From positions 2,786,599-2,837,961 of the forward strand of contig FN649750.1 in assembly GCA_000310025.1 (NCBI GenBank): 51,363 bases of DNA, written 5' to 3'. The notes below the pieces were generated by a model, which searched no databases, was not told the origin of the DNA, and was given only the letters and a program-made list of their open reading frames with translations. Both the position numbers and the translations under genes were made by a program. The stretch comes from Ectocarpus siliculosus. Lineage: Eukaryota > Sar > Phaeophyceae > Ectocarpales > Ectocarpaceae. Shown here piece by piece: positions 23,201-33,617 of the stretch (position 1 is its first letter; the number at the start of each line of letters is the position of its first letter).

Positions 23201-24399
23201 GCCACTGTGTGTCGTTGAAACTTGCTTGCCAGACATCCCCTGGTACTCTCTTGCCGCTATGTGTCGTTGAAGGATGGCTGCAGGACATTCACTGGTACTC
23301 TCTTGCGGCCATGCGCCGTTAACGACTGCTTGCAAGACATCTGGTACTCTCTTGCCACCATGTGTTGTTGAAGGCTGCTTGCAAGGCGGCCACTGATGCT
23401 CTCTTGCAACCGTGTGCGTCGTTGTGAAAAACTCGCGCTGAAGTAGTATGCTGTTGTTGTTTTTGGCGCCGTTGAACCGTCGGATCTTGACAACAGTGGC
23501 TGGGTAGATGTACGTGACGGCAGAAGACATCTCTCAGACGTAGATGCCGCCGTGAAGTCATTGCTGCTATTTGTCGTGGTTGCCGCTGATGTGGGTGTTG
23601 AGCTGTCCATTGTTCCGCCGTTGGTACCATCGAGTTTCCCCGTCGGCCACACCGCTCTTTGCTCCTGTAGGACTTCACAGCAGTTGTTCAAGTCGCTGCT
23701 CACGCAAGTTCGCCTTCCACCTTTTTGCCTTTTCCGCCGAAGACATGATATTTCTTGTTATTGAGCGTTTCCGGTACGAATATGCGCAGGTCCGTCGGAG
23801 CGTTCGGGTACTTCCCGAGCTATACCCTGGGTGCGGTGATGGCTTGCCAGTTCTTGGAGGCCGCGAAGTTGGCGCTCCCTGACCTAGACAGCAGCCTTGA
23901 GGACGGGAACTTCGAGCCGCTCAAAACCTGGCTCAACCGAGAGGTGGGAGGGCAATGCTCGTGTTAATAACTACGTCAGAATTATAGGTTTTGAGTGGGG
24001 AGGGCCTGAAGCACTGTTTACTTTGTCCATAGTTCGAAATGCTGCAATGTCATGTGTTGATATTTGTCGCGGGCTTAGGTTTTTCGTTTCTTCCGCGTAG
24101 TATTGCAGGATGTTCACTCGATTTTGGTGGAGAGACCGGTTGAATACATGGCGCGCGGCACTTTCTATCGACCACAAGCAGCCGTTGCCGCCACTGCAGC
24201 CAGTCAGCAAAACAAGAAATGAACGGAACACCGTAATGAATGGCCCGCCACGATCGAATGGCGTCCTCAGGTGCACGCAAGAGGGTCCCTGTTTGCTAGC
24301 CCGGACGAGCTATTGACCGAGGTCACCGGGGATATCATGCGGCCCTCGGCGCTCGTGGAGCACTTGAAGTCGAAGTACACCGAGATTTACGACCTGTAG
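17291..24399 (+). CDS. M32-family (thermostable carboxypeptidase 1 type) metallocarboxypeptidase
   Basis: A metal-dependent carboxypeptidase that removes C-terminal residues from peptides. Exons: (17291)-17656, 18239-18367, 18678-18872, 19770-19940, 20242-20328, 20897-21018, 21341-21482, 21756-21949, 22954-23091, 23790-23943, 24271-24399. Exons 2-11 give 1461 nt in unbroken phase with a TAG stop. M32 motifs appear in order: LLSWDEQVMMPAGG, HPFTGG with DVRITTR, the zinc site HEVGH, HESQSLLWE (third metal ligand Glu), IRVDADEVTYPLH, GCLQDIHW and GAFGYFPSYTLG, then a terminal KSKYTEIYDL-like helix. The catalytic core is therefore complete, about 500 residues. The frame before about 17530 is Arg/Ser/Ala-rich and looks like an organelle transit peptide. 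Its true start is unsettled: ATG 17291, ATG 17348, or an upstream exon joining at a good acceptor before 17399. Confidence 0.95.
18085..18250 (+). repeat. Tandem repeat of a splice acceptor, 3 copies (carboxypeptidase exon 2)
   Basis: Three units of about 55-61 bp each contain GTGTCAG followed by G.GATGA..CCAGC. CAG ends at 18122, 18183 and 18238; only the last is followed by the codons for VMMPAGG. Using the first leads to an in-frame TAA; using the second shifts the frame. The unit therefore duplicates the intron-exon 2 boundary. Confidence 0.85.
21521..21547 (+). repeat. (GGT)n microsatellite in carboxypeptidase intron 7
   Basis: A short GGT run with flanking TTG repeats begins about 40 bases after the exon 7 donor. 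It is intronic. Confidence 0.85.
22494..22518 (+). repeat. (CCTGA)5 pentanucleotide repeat
   Basis: Five head-to-tail CCTGA units lie in carboxypeptidase intron 8. Confidence 0.9.
23067..23425 (+). repeat. Minisatellite of a splice donor, about 52 bp x 7 (carboxypeptidase exon 9)
   Basis: Unit 1 is the true exon end, encoding GCLQDIH and splitting the Trp codon at CACTG|GTACTC (exon end 23091). Six diverged copies follow, with matching junctions after 23138, 23190, 23242, 23294, 23343 and 23395. Spacings are 47, 52, 52, 52, 49 and 52. Five of the six keep GT after CTG; the last has AT. Each copy begins GGCTGCTTGCAAGACATC or a close variant. Confidence 0.93.
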
Positions 24400-25398
24400 G
24401 GGGAGTGAGTGGACGCAGGTCACACAGCCCGCGAGAAGCGAGGAGGTGGAAGAGTGACTTCCATGTAGTTTGGACATGTCGTGGGTGGTTGACCCCCGAT
24501 TGAACCCTGTAGCAAAGAGGGATAAAGGTGATGGTCAATAATAGTTTGAGCGAATGAGGGCATGGGATATTGAGCAATATGCTCACCTGCGCAGGCTGTG
24601 TGTGGAAGGAACGTCGAACGTAGAACGTTGAGACAAGGCCTACTGTCCCGCCACTGCTTGTCACAATTGTGGCGAAGCTGTTGAGATGGGTTGGACATGT
24701 CCGTGGAAATGTCCACTGAACGGAGAGAGAGCGAGAAAGAGTCAAACACAAACATGGTGCTGTTTCTGGCGTCATGAGATGGCCGCAGAAGATTTTCTGA
24801 CAGGAAATGCACGGACGTTCGTTCATTGTCGAGGGTCGCCTAATGACATTCAAACGAGTATGGGTTCGACAGCCAAAGGTGATGACCTTTCAGGTGTGCG
24901 CCATCCCCCAGAATGCTTCGACGAATCGTAGCTCCTGCTGACCACTGTTGTAGTGGCGGTCGATAGTCTACGGCAGGCTAGTCGCGTCGAGTGGGAAGGG
25001 ATGCAAGCCTGCGTCAATTGCGTTTCGCGTGTCAGCGGCACCACTTTGCATACGCTACATTGTACACTTCGTTGTGTGCCCGGCGGACACCAGTGGAGGC
25101 GTACGTGCTCCCTGCTCGTCATTGCTCTTCTCCGGCAACTTAATGTACGATTGATCGTTTCTTCGCCACCACACTACGAGCTTTCTGGGCCACCCACGAT
25201 CACAAGATGTCCCCATATCAAAGACTATGACATATGCATATTATAACCATAGTCTTTGTTCGCCATTCTTCTCGTTTAGGGGCGCCGCGAGATGCTTCTT
25301 GGGCTGTACACATACATACCCCAACCGCGTCGCCGCCAGCGGTTGACAGTCCAGACAACAACACGACATCCACGACCACGACAGGGCCGTGAACAACG
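24400..25398. other. Intergenic, carboxypeptidase 3' region to PCD
   Basis: About 1 kb between two co-oriented genes, probably holding the 3' UTR of the first and the promoter of the second. The only structure seen is an 11-bp perfect inverted repeat, CAAAGACTATG at 25219-25229 and CATAGTCTTTG at 25248-25258, enclosing an AT-rich loop. No further exon was found. Confidence 0.5.
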
Positions 25399-26963
25399 AT
25401 GGCGTTAAGTTGCAAATCGCTTGGTGCAATGAGCTCGGGTCGCCGCTGCTGCTATGTAGGAAATGCCCAAGCAGCAGTTGTTGCGCTGTCTACGAAGAAG
25501 AACTCAAGTTCGTGTCCTATTGCGGTGTGCAAGAGAGAATTGCGGACCGGCAAGCATGTGTTCACCGATGCCCGTGAGAGAGAGACCGCTATCGCTACCT
25601 TGAGCGGATGGGCCGAGGTGAGCATTCTGCCGATCAGTCTTCATCAGACGTGTGCCTGTACATTCTGGGGTATTTGTCACCTTTCTTGTTCTGTGTAACG
25701 GACGCACATTTCAGTTCAGCAAGGCAATGCTGTTGTACAAGTCTACAGTAGTGTCGTCCCTCTGCGTGTTCTCGCGCACTTTCTGCAAGCAGGGAAGTTC
25801 CGGGGACAAGACATGTGCAGAGCCTTTCTGCCCAACATGTCTTGTCACTAACTATCCTAGTAGAGTTACGAGGCGGAAGCGATATCACGTCTTTGACCAA
25901 GCCTCTTACCCAAAAATAATACTGCTGTACCTCAGAAAATACCCCGTCTACAACAAGTGTGTTGTACATAACATCAAGAAAGAATCGCGGTGACGAGCGC
26001 ATTGAATCGTAAATAGAGAAATCCGACAACGAGTGATTGAGGGTAGTACGACAATGTTGGCATCGGAATAGATCCCGCACGAGGAATACTACACATTGGT
26101 GTTGTGTCTTCTCCTTTTAGAAGGAATATTTACCTCTGGTGCCGAGACTGGACCCTGTCATTCAAGCTATTCCGCCGCCTCCCCGGTCGAGGTGGACTAC
26201 TTGCGGAAGACATTACCTCGACACAACCCTACGATAGCAATGCCGCTGCCAGCGCTTGCAGCAGGTTCCTATTCCCTACCCGCAGGCCGTATCCAGCAGC
26301 CAATGGCCTTAAAGGCCCCTAGTGCACGCACGTACTTGACCAGTTCGTGTGAGACCCCGATGTGTTTTTTTACAACTCAAGAGTTACGCTCTCGTACAGG
26401 GCATATGCATGCAACGTCCCCTTACCACTCGCTTCGTACTGAGACTTGCTGAAATGAGCTATCGTTGTTCCCAACGAGCAGGCGGGAGAGGGTAGGGACG
26501 CGATCAGCAAGTCCTTCTGCTTTTCCGACTTCAACCAGGCTTTCGCCTTCATGACAAGAGCCGCGCTTGTCGCAGAAAAGGTTTGTGAAGCACTGCTGTA
26601 GTGAACGCGGATCTCTCCTCACATATTCCCTGGAAAGCTTATTCCCTCGTCGGGTGTTCGTGGCACGGCTGCCATGCTGTTGTTGCGGTTGGCCACTATG
26701 ATGATAGGGCTGGTAGTCGGGCCTGCGTGTACCGGGAAACGCTTGTGCGCGGACCCTAATAACCCTGCCACGCCTCCTCGTGTGTGCGTGCGCTATTGCG
26801 TTGATCATCGCAGATGGACCACCACCCCGAATGGTTCAACGTGTACAACAGGGTGGACGTGACGCTCTCGACGCACGACTTGGGAGGGCTCTCCCGGAAG
26901 GACATCAGGCTAGCGCAGAGATTAGATGCGTTCGCCAAAGATGCGCCGGAGGCACTGCCATGA
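25399..26963 (+). CDS. Pterin-4a-carbinolamine dehydratase with N-terminal targeting extension
   Basis: Dehydrates 4a-hydroxytetrahydropterin during regeneration of the tetrahydropterin cofactor of aromatic amino acid hydroxylases. Exons: 25399-25617, 26482-26580, 26814-26963; all junctions are phase 0 with GT-AG, giving 155 residues and a TGA stop. Exon 1 ends [14 protein letters not shown], exon 2 carries [18 protein letters not shown] and [11 protein letters not shown], and exon 3 starts [20 protein letters not shown]. The family's active-site pattern is present: the HHP motif, the following Trp and aromatic, then H of STHD and a closing Asp. Typical cytosolic members have about 100 residues; the extra 50 or so at the N-terminus are Ser/Arg/Lys/Ala-rich with few acids and resemble a mitochondrial or plastid presequence. 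A second in-frame ATG lies at 25429. Same strand as the carboxypeptidase, about 1 kb downstream. Confidence 0.94.
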
Positions 26964-27828
26964 TCTGCTCGTGGAGATGTCCCGTCAGATTGCTGATCAC
27001 AGCAGCAGCTTGTACTCGAAATCCTACATGTTTGGTACCCCCGTCAGCCGAAAAGGAGATCCATCGGACGGAGCTTGAGCAACCAGTTCGCGCAGGACAA
27101 CATCACACATCAACACCGGGTGGGTGGGAGTCAAACCTCCAGCATGAAGCACTCAACAACGCTGCTGATACCCTGAGTTCAAAACTGCTGCGAAGGGCGT
27201 CTACCCTCTGCGCCGCTTCTCTTAAGAGTGGTGTCGTCCCTGCTGTTTTCCTTGAGCGAGAAGCTTAAGCCTCTCCTCTTCGTTTGCGGCCTTTAGGCCC
27301 TGTCGCACCTGGTCAGCACAGTCGGTGAACCGCCGAGAGAATGACGCTCTTGATGCTTGACGGAAGCAAAGGGTAGATAAGTTGGGATGGCCACACATCA
27401 GTTAGCCGGCCCACCAGACCCTTATGGGAATCACTCTCTACTATTCCATTGCCGCGCTTGGGGTTCTCTTCTTACAGGGTACTATCCACGGTATGTACAG
27501 TCTCGTTGGTTGTGACCTCAAAGCCGGTCACCCTCAGTGGGGACAATACAGACGTTAGAAGGTGCGTGAGCAGGTTGGAACTGATTTGTTATGCAAGTAC
27601 CAACCATTCTCGGCTTTGCGTTTCATACCCGGGCGCGGGCTGCAAACCTATGCTTCTGATCGTGTGCTCGACTGAACGATCGGATTATCCCCTGCGGTAG
27701 CTTTTTTCGGTGATGTTGACCAGTCGTCGTCGTGAGCGTGTTCTTTTGGCCACTTCTCGACGGGGATGTTTGATGTCTTGGCTCAGTCAACAACGTTTCG
27801 TCGGGATTCTGTACAGTATCGACAACGA
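26964..27828. other. Convergent intergenic region, no gene recognised
   Basis: Between the 3' ends of two convergent genes. Presumably 3' UTR and polyadenylation sequence; no further exon could be supported. Confidence 0.5.
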
Positions 27829-30291
27829 CTACATGGCATGTATTGCGGTGGTAGCAATCTTAATTTTCACCTCGTCAAGGGAAGACTGCATCAACCACAG
27901 CTCGGCCCCAACGTCCGCTTTCAGGTTTGACAGCCGAAGCGTTCCCTCATCCATTGCCTTTGGTTTCCCCCCCAGCCAGAAAACGTCCAGGGGAGCCGAA
28001 CCAGATCAAACATTTAGTAGACGAGTGCATGATAACATGTTGTGCCGAAGAGCAATCGCGAACGGGCGGCACGCACGATACCTCCGATGACGATCTGACA
28101 TATACCCAACAGGTGTTGCTCGCGAGATGGAGACCGGTCTTGCAGAACTGGATACCCTAAACATGTTAAATCAGCGACAACAAGCGACACGGCTTCCGAC
28201 AAGAGTCTATGGTTTGCCCAGCGAAAGGTCGTTGTGCTTGCCTCATAGCTCTCTGTTATCTTGGCCACGGCCTGCTCAAGGTGGGCTGCAAGCACTCTCT
28301 TGTAGCTGTTGGTACAGGAGTACAGCGGGGGCTCACCAAATGCCCGATCGCAGGCGGGGTATTTCCTGCAACGTGTCATCGGGAGTGAAACATGATTCGC
28401 CTATCATTTTCACGGTAATGCCATTGAGAGGAAGCTGGCTTCCGATTTTTTCCTCACGTGTGGTGGCAACAAAGTGATAGTGGTGCTGACCTACTCGGAG
28501 TGAATTATTGTGGTTCTTCCCACACAAAATTCACTCGCATCACGTCCGAAATATACTCCCCATCTCACACACGATTCACGCGAATCCTCTCTGTTGACCA
28601 CGTAAAATCGTTCGTCGACTGAGTGACAATTGCACAAGAGAGAGAGAGACAGAAGAGTGCAATGTACGCGCCGTTGCGCAACTTAAAAGCATTCGCCAGA
28701 CGTACACGAAACCAAGCTGGGTTTGTTCATCGAAGCTTCGTGCAACGATGCCAAGTGATACCAAGCCGAATCAATTTTTCCGATGAAGTTACCATGATGG
28801 ATGTTTGGCCGCAGCCTCCTTACGAGCGCGCTTTGTCTCCTGGAACTCCAAGAAGGCATTTCCTGCAATCGCCTCCGGTGTCATACTGCGTATTGGGTTT
28901 AAAGGTCGGTGACGGTCGGTCATACCCGTGCCTTTTTCAGATGAGGTGGGAATATGCAACGATTCGTTCGCTCCTGATGTACACGTGAAAGTCGAGCGCC
29001 CTCTGAGACATCCGTCCACGAAAATGTTCTAGAGTACAGTTATTGGGCGTTTATCGTCCATTTTGGATAGCTCGGTTTCAGATATCGTCGCTGCCGTCGA
29101 TCATGGGCTACAACACATAATTAGTCCACACTAGGAGGTGTGAACATCAACCAACTTTTTCAATGTTTTCTTTCTGAACATTCTTAAACATTTTCTTCGC
29201 GGCTATTTCTTGAAATAAAATATTGGCGGGTTCTTGAAGTAGTGGCGGACCCTAGTTTGTGCCTCACGTAGTGCCCTGTATTGATCAAGACGCCATACTT
29301 CGTCGCACACGTTGGCATCAGACTTCCGAACTTACCAGGCGAATTTTTCACAGTAACACGTTCAGCAAATAAATGCCTTCTCGGAATGAAAGCTGGAGTA
29401 TCCGAAGAACTCGCGTGGACAAACGTGGATGATTTACTGCCAACAGTAGACAATGATATTGCCTCCAGGGTACGAAGTGGGGCAAGATACTTGCCCGAAA
29501 TCGGTCTTGACGGTGCATGTAATGGGCGATTGGTTTTTCTCATCGGACTGGCCTGAATGGGGCCAGAACACCAGATCAAATATGGCCGGCTCAAGGTTGC
29601 GCCCACTTCTATTTCCTCGGCTCTGCGAGTTTTCCCTGTGTAGTTCTGTGTAGGATGTACACAAGCTACGGTAAGGCAACCGGAGAGGGACACATACCGT
29701 TCTCGTTCAGGATCGAGGAGGGGTGAGTCGTTCCAGGGTCTAGGGTGGGGAAAAGGCTTTCGTTCCAAAAGTCGAGCTTCACGGGCGACAGCCCTGGTCT
29801 GGGCGTCGCGATTTCTGTGGATCTCCTGTAGAAACGCTTGGTGCTGCACCATTGTGTATCGTGTGGCATGCGAGTGAAACCAAGACAAATAAAATAGATG
29901 CAAGGTTAAGAGTGAGAAAAACGGGCGATAGGAGGTATCAGTAGGCCGAACGGTCCTCAGGGTGACGCACAGACGATAATTCACCAGAGACCCGGAGGTT
30001 GAGAAGACAAAAACGAGGGCAAGACGATACGCTTGCTTCAGGCGAATTTTCACAAAATTCATAAATTGGGAAAGTTGGACTGTTAGTGGGGCCGTCCGAA
30101 TGTGGTCAGACCACCACATCCTGCAAGCGGTGTTGGGCGGCAGCAGAGCCGGCGCCCTGAGAAGAAGTTTGGTCTATAAAAAAAGCACCTGCTTCTTTGC
30201 GTCCGTTATCTCGGCTAAGATATCATCCAAGCTGACGGCGTTGGAGCCACTGCCGCTCCGATCAACTGCGGACGCAAGCTTGTTCATTTCC
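27829..30291 (-). CDS. Unrecognised helical, charged protein; 5' end missing
   Basis: No family recognised. Five exons join in consistent phase on minus: 30291-30189, 29843-29698, 28885-28793, 28365-28242, 27957-27829, with stop TAG, giving about 197 residues. The translation contains SLDDILAEITDAKKQ, FLQEIHRNRDAQTRAVAREA, PFPHPRPWNDSPLLDPERER, NAFLEFQETKRARKEAAAKH and SYKRVLAAHLEQAVAKITES. It is mostly predicted amphipathic helix, rich in Arg, Lys and Glu, with no signal peptide or membrane segment. The donor after 28242 reads GAG|GCAAGC, a GC-AG intron; the terminal exon rests on phase and a stop. Upstream coding may continue near 30420-30350, but that would need an intron of only about 58 nt. 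The NAFLEFQ...KH stretch loosely recalls an HMG-box start, but too little matches to call it. Confidence 0.6.
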
Positions 30292-31706
30292 CTGCCATAA
30301 ATGCGATGAGGACGCAAAGAGAGATACAGATGGGATGAAATAATGAAACCTGCTCACGGCCGGCATGTCAGTAATTTCCGCCTCATTCGGGCAAGGTCTG
30401 CTGTTTGAGCTCTTCAAGGCAGCATCCTCCAAAGCCCCTCATTGCGCATGCGTTCAAGCCACTACATTGCTTTTCAGACGGATGAGTGAAATGAGTTGGT
30501 TAAAATGCCTCGCTCGCCGGGAGTCTCCCTCCGTTGCGGTTACGTGAAATTTTATGGTTTGAACATGGACAACATCAACATCATTCCTTCGCCTCTAACA
30601 CCTCTACCCAGACGCTGCACCGCACTATGTACATGATTGAGAAACATTGATCGATGTTGATGGCACGGTAGTTTGCGTTGGGAGTACAAAGTCTTCCCAA
30701 GAAGAGCTATGTGCACGACGCAGACAACAGGCAGACAGCGAAACAACGTTATGGATTCTTCATCACACATACATACAGACCCAACAAGTATTGTGCATCG
30801 AACTACGCATTGCTAAAAGAAAGGAAGTACCGAACCACTTGCACTGCTTAGAGAACGGAGATGGTTTCTACGGCATATGGGCGGGATGGAGGGGAACACA
30901 CGCGGGAGAGCAGACGCGGGAAGAGAAGAAGAAACATTCCGAAGGAATTCTTGATCCGCGATATTTCACCGTAGACCATCACACCACTCGTCCTTCGGTG
31001 TTGCCGCGTTCACTCGTATCAATGTTTGAACAAGGGTACAGGAGGGGGAAGATATTCGAAAAGTTACCATGAATCGTCGAACTTTTTCTACGAGGTTGGC
31101 AGTAGTAGATGGATGGCAAACGTGCCTCACTCTCGTTACCCGTTCTGCGTCTACCTCCTCGTCATTGATGCCGGCCCATATTCACTCAGCCGTGCTACCA
31201 CAGGAACACACGGAGACAAGCAGCCTAGTTCGCGTAGCGCCTAGTATCTACCAAGAGAGCAATAGTTTCTACATTGCACAGTAGTATCGACCAAAGCTCG
31301 ATATCAGTCCAATTCAAATGGAACAGGTCATTGACCAACTTTCACATTGAACCACCTGCCTTGCAAACTTGCCCTTGCCGCCTCCTCTAGCACTGGACAA
31401 CAGGGAACATAGTCTCGCAAATCTACTCGTTTCGTAGCCTTGCTCTTCTTGTTGTAGGGTTACCTTTGACTGGACCAATCGGCCACACGGGCGACTGGCG
31501 GGCTATAATAGCGGGTACTCATGCGAAGATTGCGAAGATGGCCCGTTGTGTGCGGGGTGTCTGCCATCTATCGGGGATCTCCACAGCTCCACAGCGCCAG
31601 CAGCGCCAGTGGTGATGCACACCATGCGAGAGCGGGACGCCAAAGCACCGAGGCCTCGGCGGGAAACCCGGGGATACATGGGGATATGCCCCCCTCCCGC
31701 CCCTCC
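30292..31706. other. Region without a confirmed gene
   Basis: Should hold the 5' exon(s) of the minus-strand gene ending at 30291. A possible exon encoding DAALKSSN and EAEITDMPAVS lies near 30350-30420 on minus. Nothing else was recognised. Confidence 0.4.
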
Positions 31707-32386
31707 CCCCCCGGTGTTTGCCATCGGTGTTGGGTTTTCGTCGCTTGGCAACGACGTTGTAAAACAAGCCGCCGCCCCGGTGTTTTGCCATCGGGGTTGG
31801 GTTTTCGTCGCTTGGCAACGACGTTGTAAAACAAGCCCCCCCCTCGGTGTTTCCCATCGGGGTTGGGTTTTTGTCGCTTGGCAACGACGTTGTAAAATAA
31901 GCCAAGTCAATTCGTGAACTCGGCAACCAGGTTACCGTTTTTTTTTTTGCCTTTGGATTTTTTTTTTGCGGTAACCGTGAATGGTGGTCGAGTAGATCAT
32001 GTTGTGCTGGGTCGAGAACCCTCACTCCACGCAAGGGGGATGATCACACCACGTTGTGTTAAATTGGTCAAGCACTCTCGAGGCAGTTACACAGTGCTTA
32101 CAACTATCTCTGGAAGTGAAAGCACCAGAAAATAAATTAAGTCATACGCAGCTGTCATCCGTATGCAAGGAAGTAAGCACAAGATGCCGAACACCCTTAG
32201 CAGGATGCAGCGCACCCTTCATGCGACTCGCCGAATACCTCACGGCGCTTCGCGCTTGGTGATGTGAGAGCCTGGTTCGGTGAGAACCCGGCGTGCTCCG
32301 TCCCGGCTTTGTAGGGATGCGAGGTCAATGGTCTAACGACTACAGCATGCACGACTATGAGTACACCCCCCCCCCCCCCCCCAATA
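31707..32386 (-). mobile_element. Homopolymer-ended repeat element, copy 1
   Basis: Opposite orientation to copies 2 (37041-37586) and 3 (41851-42464). Reading on plus: a C-tract, three tandem roughly 60-bp units containing GTTGGGTTTTCGTCGCTTGG and ACGACGTTGTAAAACAAGCC, then GGTTACCG and CGGTAACC flanking T-runs, a unique middle with GGATGCAGCGCACCC and CGGCGCTTCGCGCTTGG, and finally GACTATGAGTACACC followed by a poly-C tract. No open frame of note. Copy number of the 60-bp unit differs between copies (3, 1, 2). Confidence 0.88.
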
Positions 32387-32594
32387 ACCCCCATTTTCCA
32401 TTAAATACTAGACTGAGCCCCCGTGGACTATTCCACAATGGGTGGGGCTTGAATTTTTTTTCAAGGGGACCCTTGGTTTGAAAAAAAAATTCTATAAAAA
32501 ATTCTAAATAATGAGTTGGGGTCCTACTGCTGTAAAATATATGCCCCCCCCCGGCATAAATGCTTCCTTTTAGCTTTAAAAAAAAACCCGGGGC
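32387..32594. other. Low-quality contig end duplicating 33618-33830
   Basis: This stretch aligns base for base, with many substitutions toward homopolymers, to the clean sequence after the gap: shared landmarks are GGACTATTC.ACAATG, CTTGAATTTTTTTTCAAG, ACCCTTGGTTTGAA and TAATGAGTTGG. It looks like degraded read-through past the poly-C tract rather than genomic sequence. Confidence 0.85.
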
Positions 32595-33541
32595 NNNNNN
32601 NNNNNNNNNNNNNNNNNNNNNNNNNNNNNNNNNNNNNNNNNNNNNNNNNNNNNNNNNNNNNNNNNNNNNNNNNNNNNNNNNNNNNNNNNNNNNNNNNNNN
32701 NNNNNNNNNNNNNNNNNNNNNNNNNNNNNNNNNNNNNNNNNNNNNNNNNNNNNNNNNNNNNNNNNNNNNNNNNNNNNNNNNNNNNNNNNNNNNNNNNNNN
32801 NNNNNNNNNNNNNNNNNNNNNNNNNNNNNNNNNNNNNNNNNNNNNNNNNNNNNNNNNNNNNNNNNNNNNNNNNNNNNNNNNNNNNNNNNNNNNNNNNNNN
32901 NNNNNNNNNNNNNNNNNNNNNNNNNNNNNNNNNNNNNNNNNNNNNNNNNNNNNNNNNNNNNNNNNNNNNNNNNNNNNNNNNNNNNNNNNNNNNNNNNNNN
33001 NNNNNNNNNNNNNNNNNNNNNNNNNNNNNNNNNNNNNNNNNNNNNNNNNNNNNNNNNNNNNNNNNNNNNNNNNNNNNNNNNNNNNNNNNNNNNNNNNNNN
33101 NNNNNNNNNNNNNNNNNNNNNNNNNNNNNNNNNNNNNNNNNNNNNNNNNNNNNNNNNNNNNNNNNNNNNNNNNNNNNNNNNNNNNNNNNNNNNNNNNNNN
33201 NNNNNNNNNNNNNNNNNNNNNNNNNNNNNNNNNNNNNNNNNNNNNNNNNNNNNNNNNNNNNNNNNNNNNNNNNNNNNNNNNNNNNNNNNNNNNNNNNNNN
33301 NNNNNNNNNNNNNNNNNNNNNNNNNNNNNNNNNNNNNNNNNNNNNNNNNNNNNNNNNNNNNNNNNNNNNNNNNNNNNNNNNNNNNNNNNNNNNNNNNNNN
33401 NNNNNNNNNNNNNNNNNNNNNNNNNNNNNNNNNNNNNNNNNNNNNNNNNNNNNNNNNNNNNNNNNNNNNNNNNNNNNNNNNNNNNNNNNNNNNNNNNNNN
33501 NNNNNNNNNNNNNNNNNNNNNNNNNNNNNNNNNNNNNNNNN
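32595..33541. other. Assembly gap (947 N)
   Basis: A run of N. The sequences on its two sides represent the same locus, so the gap size is probably not real. Confidence 0.95.
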
Positions 33542-33617
33542 TTTGTGGGGTTGGGGGTCCAATGTTTAACGGGTTCGGGCATCCAGGCTTTTGGGTCCCC
33601 CCCCCCCCCCCCCCCAA
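33542..33617. other. Low-quality contig start duplicating about 32310-32386
   Basis: TTTGTGGGGTTGGGGGTCCA and the following bases up to the C-tract are a corrupted copy of the right part of repeat copy 1 (TTTGTAGGGATGCGAGGTCA and on). It is the mirror image of the artefact on the left side of the gap. Confidence 0.8.

Noticed and set aside
28793-28885. HMG-box domain in the unknown minus-strand gene
   Set aside because: Only the short NAFLEFQETKRARKEAAAKHPS stretch (split here: NAFLEFQE then TKRAR) recalls the start of an HMG box; the following exon lacks the expected Trp/Lys pattern.
29184-30119. A 311-codon open frame on minus
   Set aside because: Only the 48 codons at 29843-29698 behave like an exon. 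The rest crosses good splice sites and is read as intron; the phase-consistent model explains the region better.
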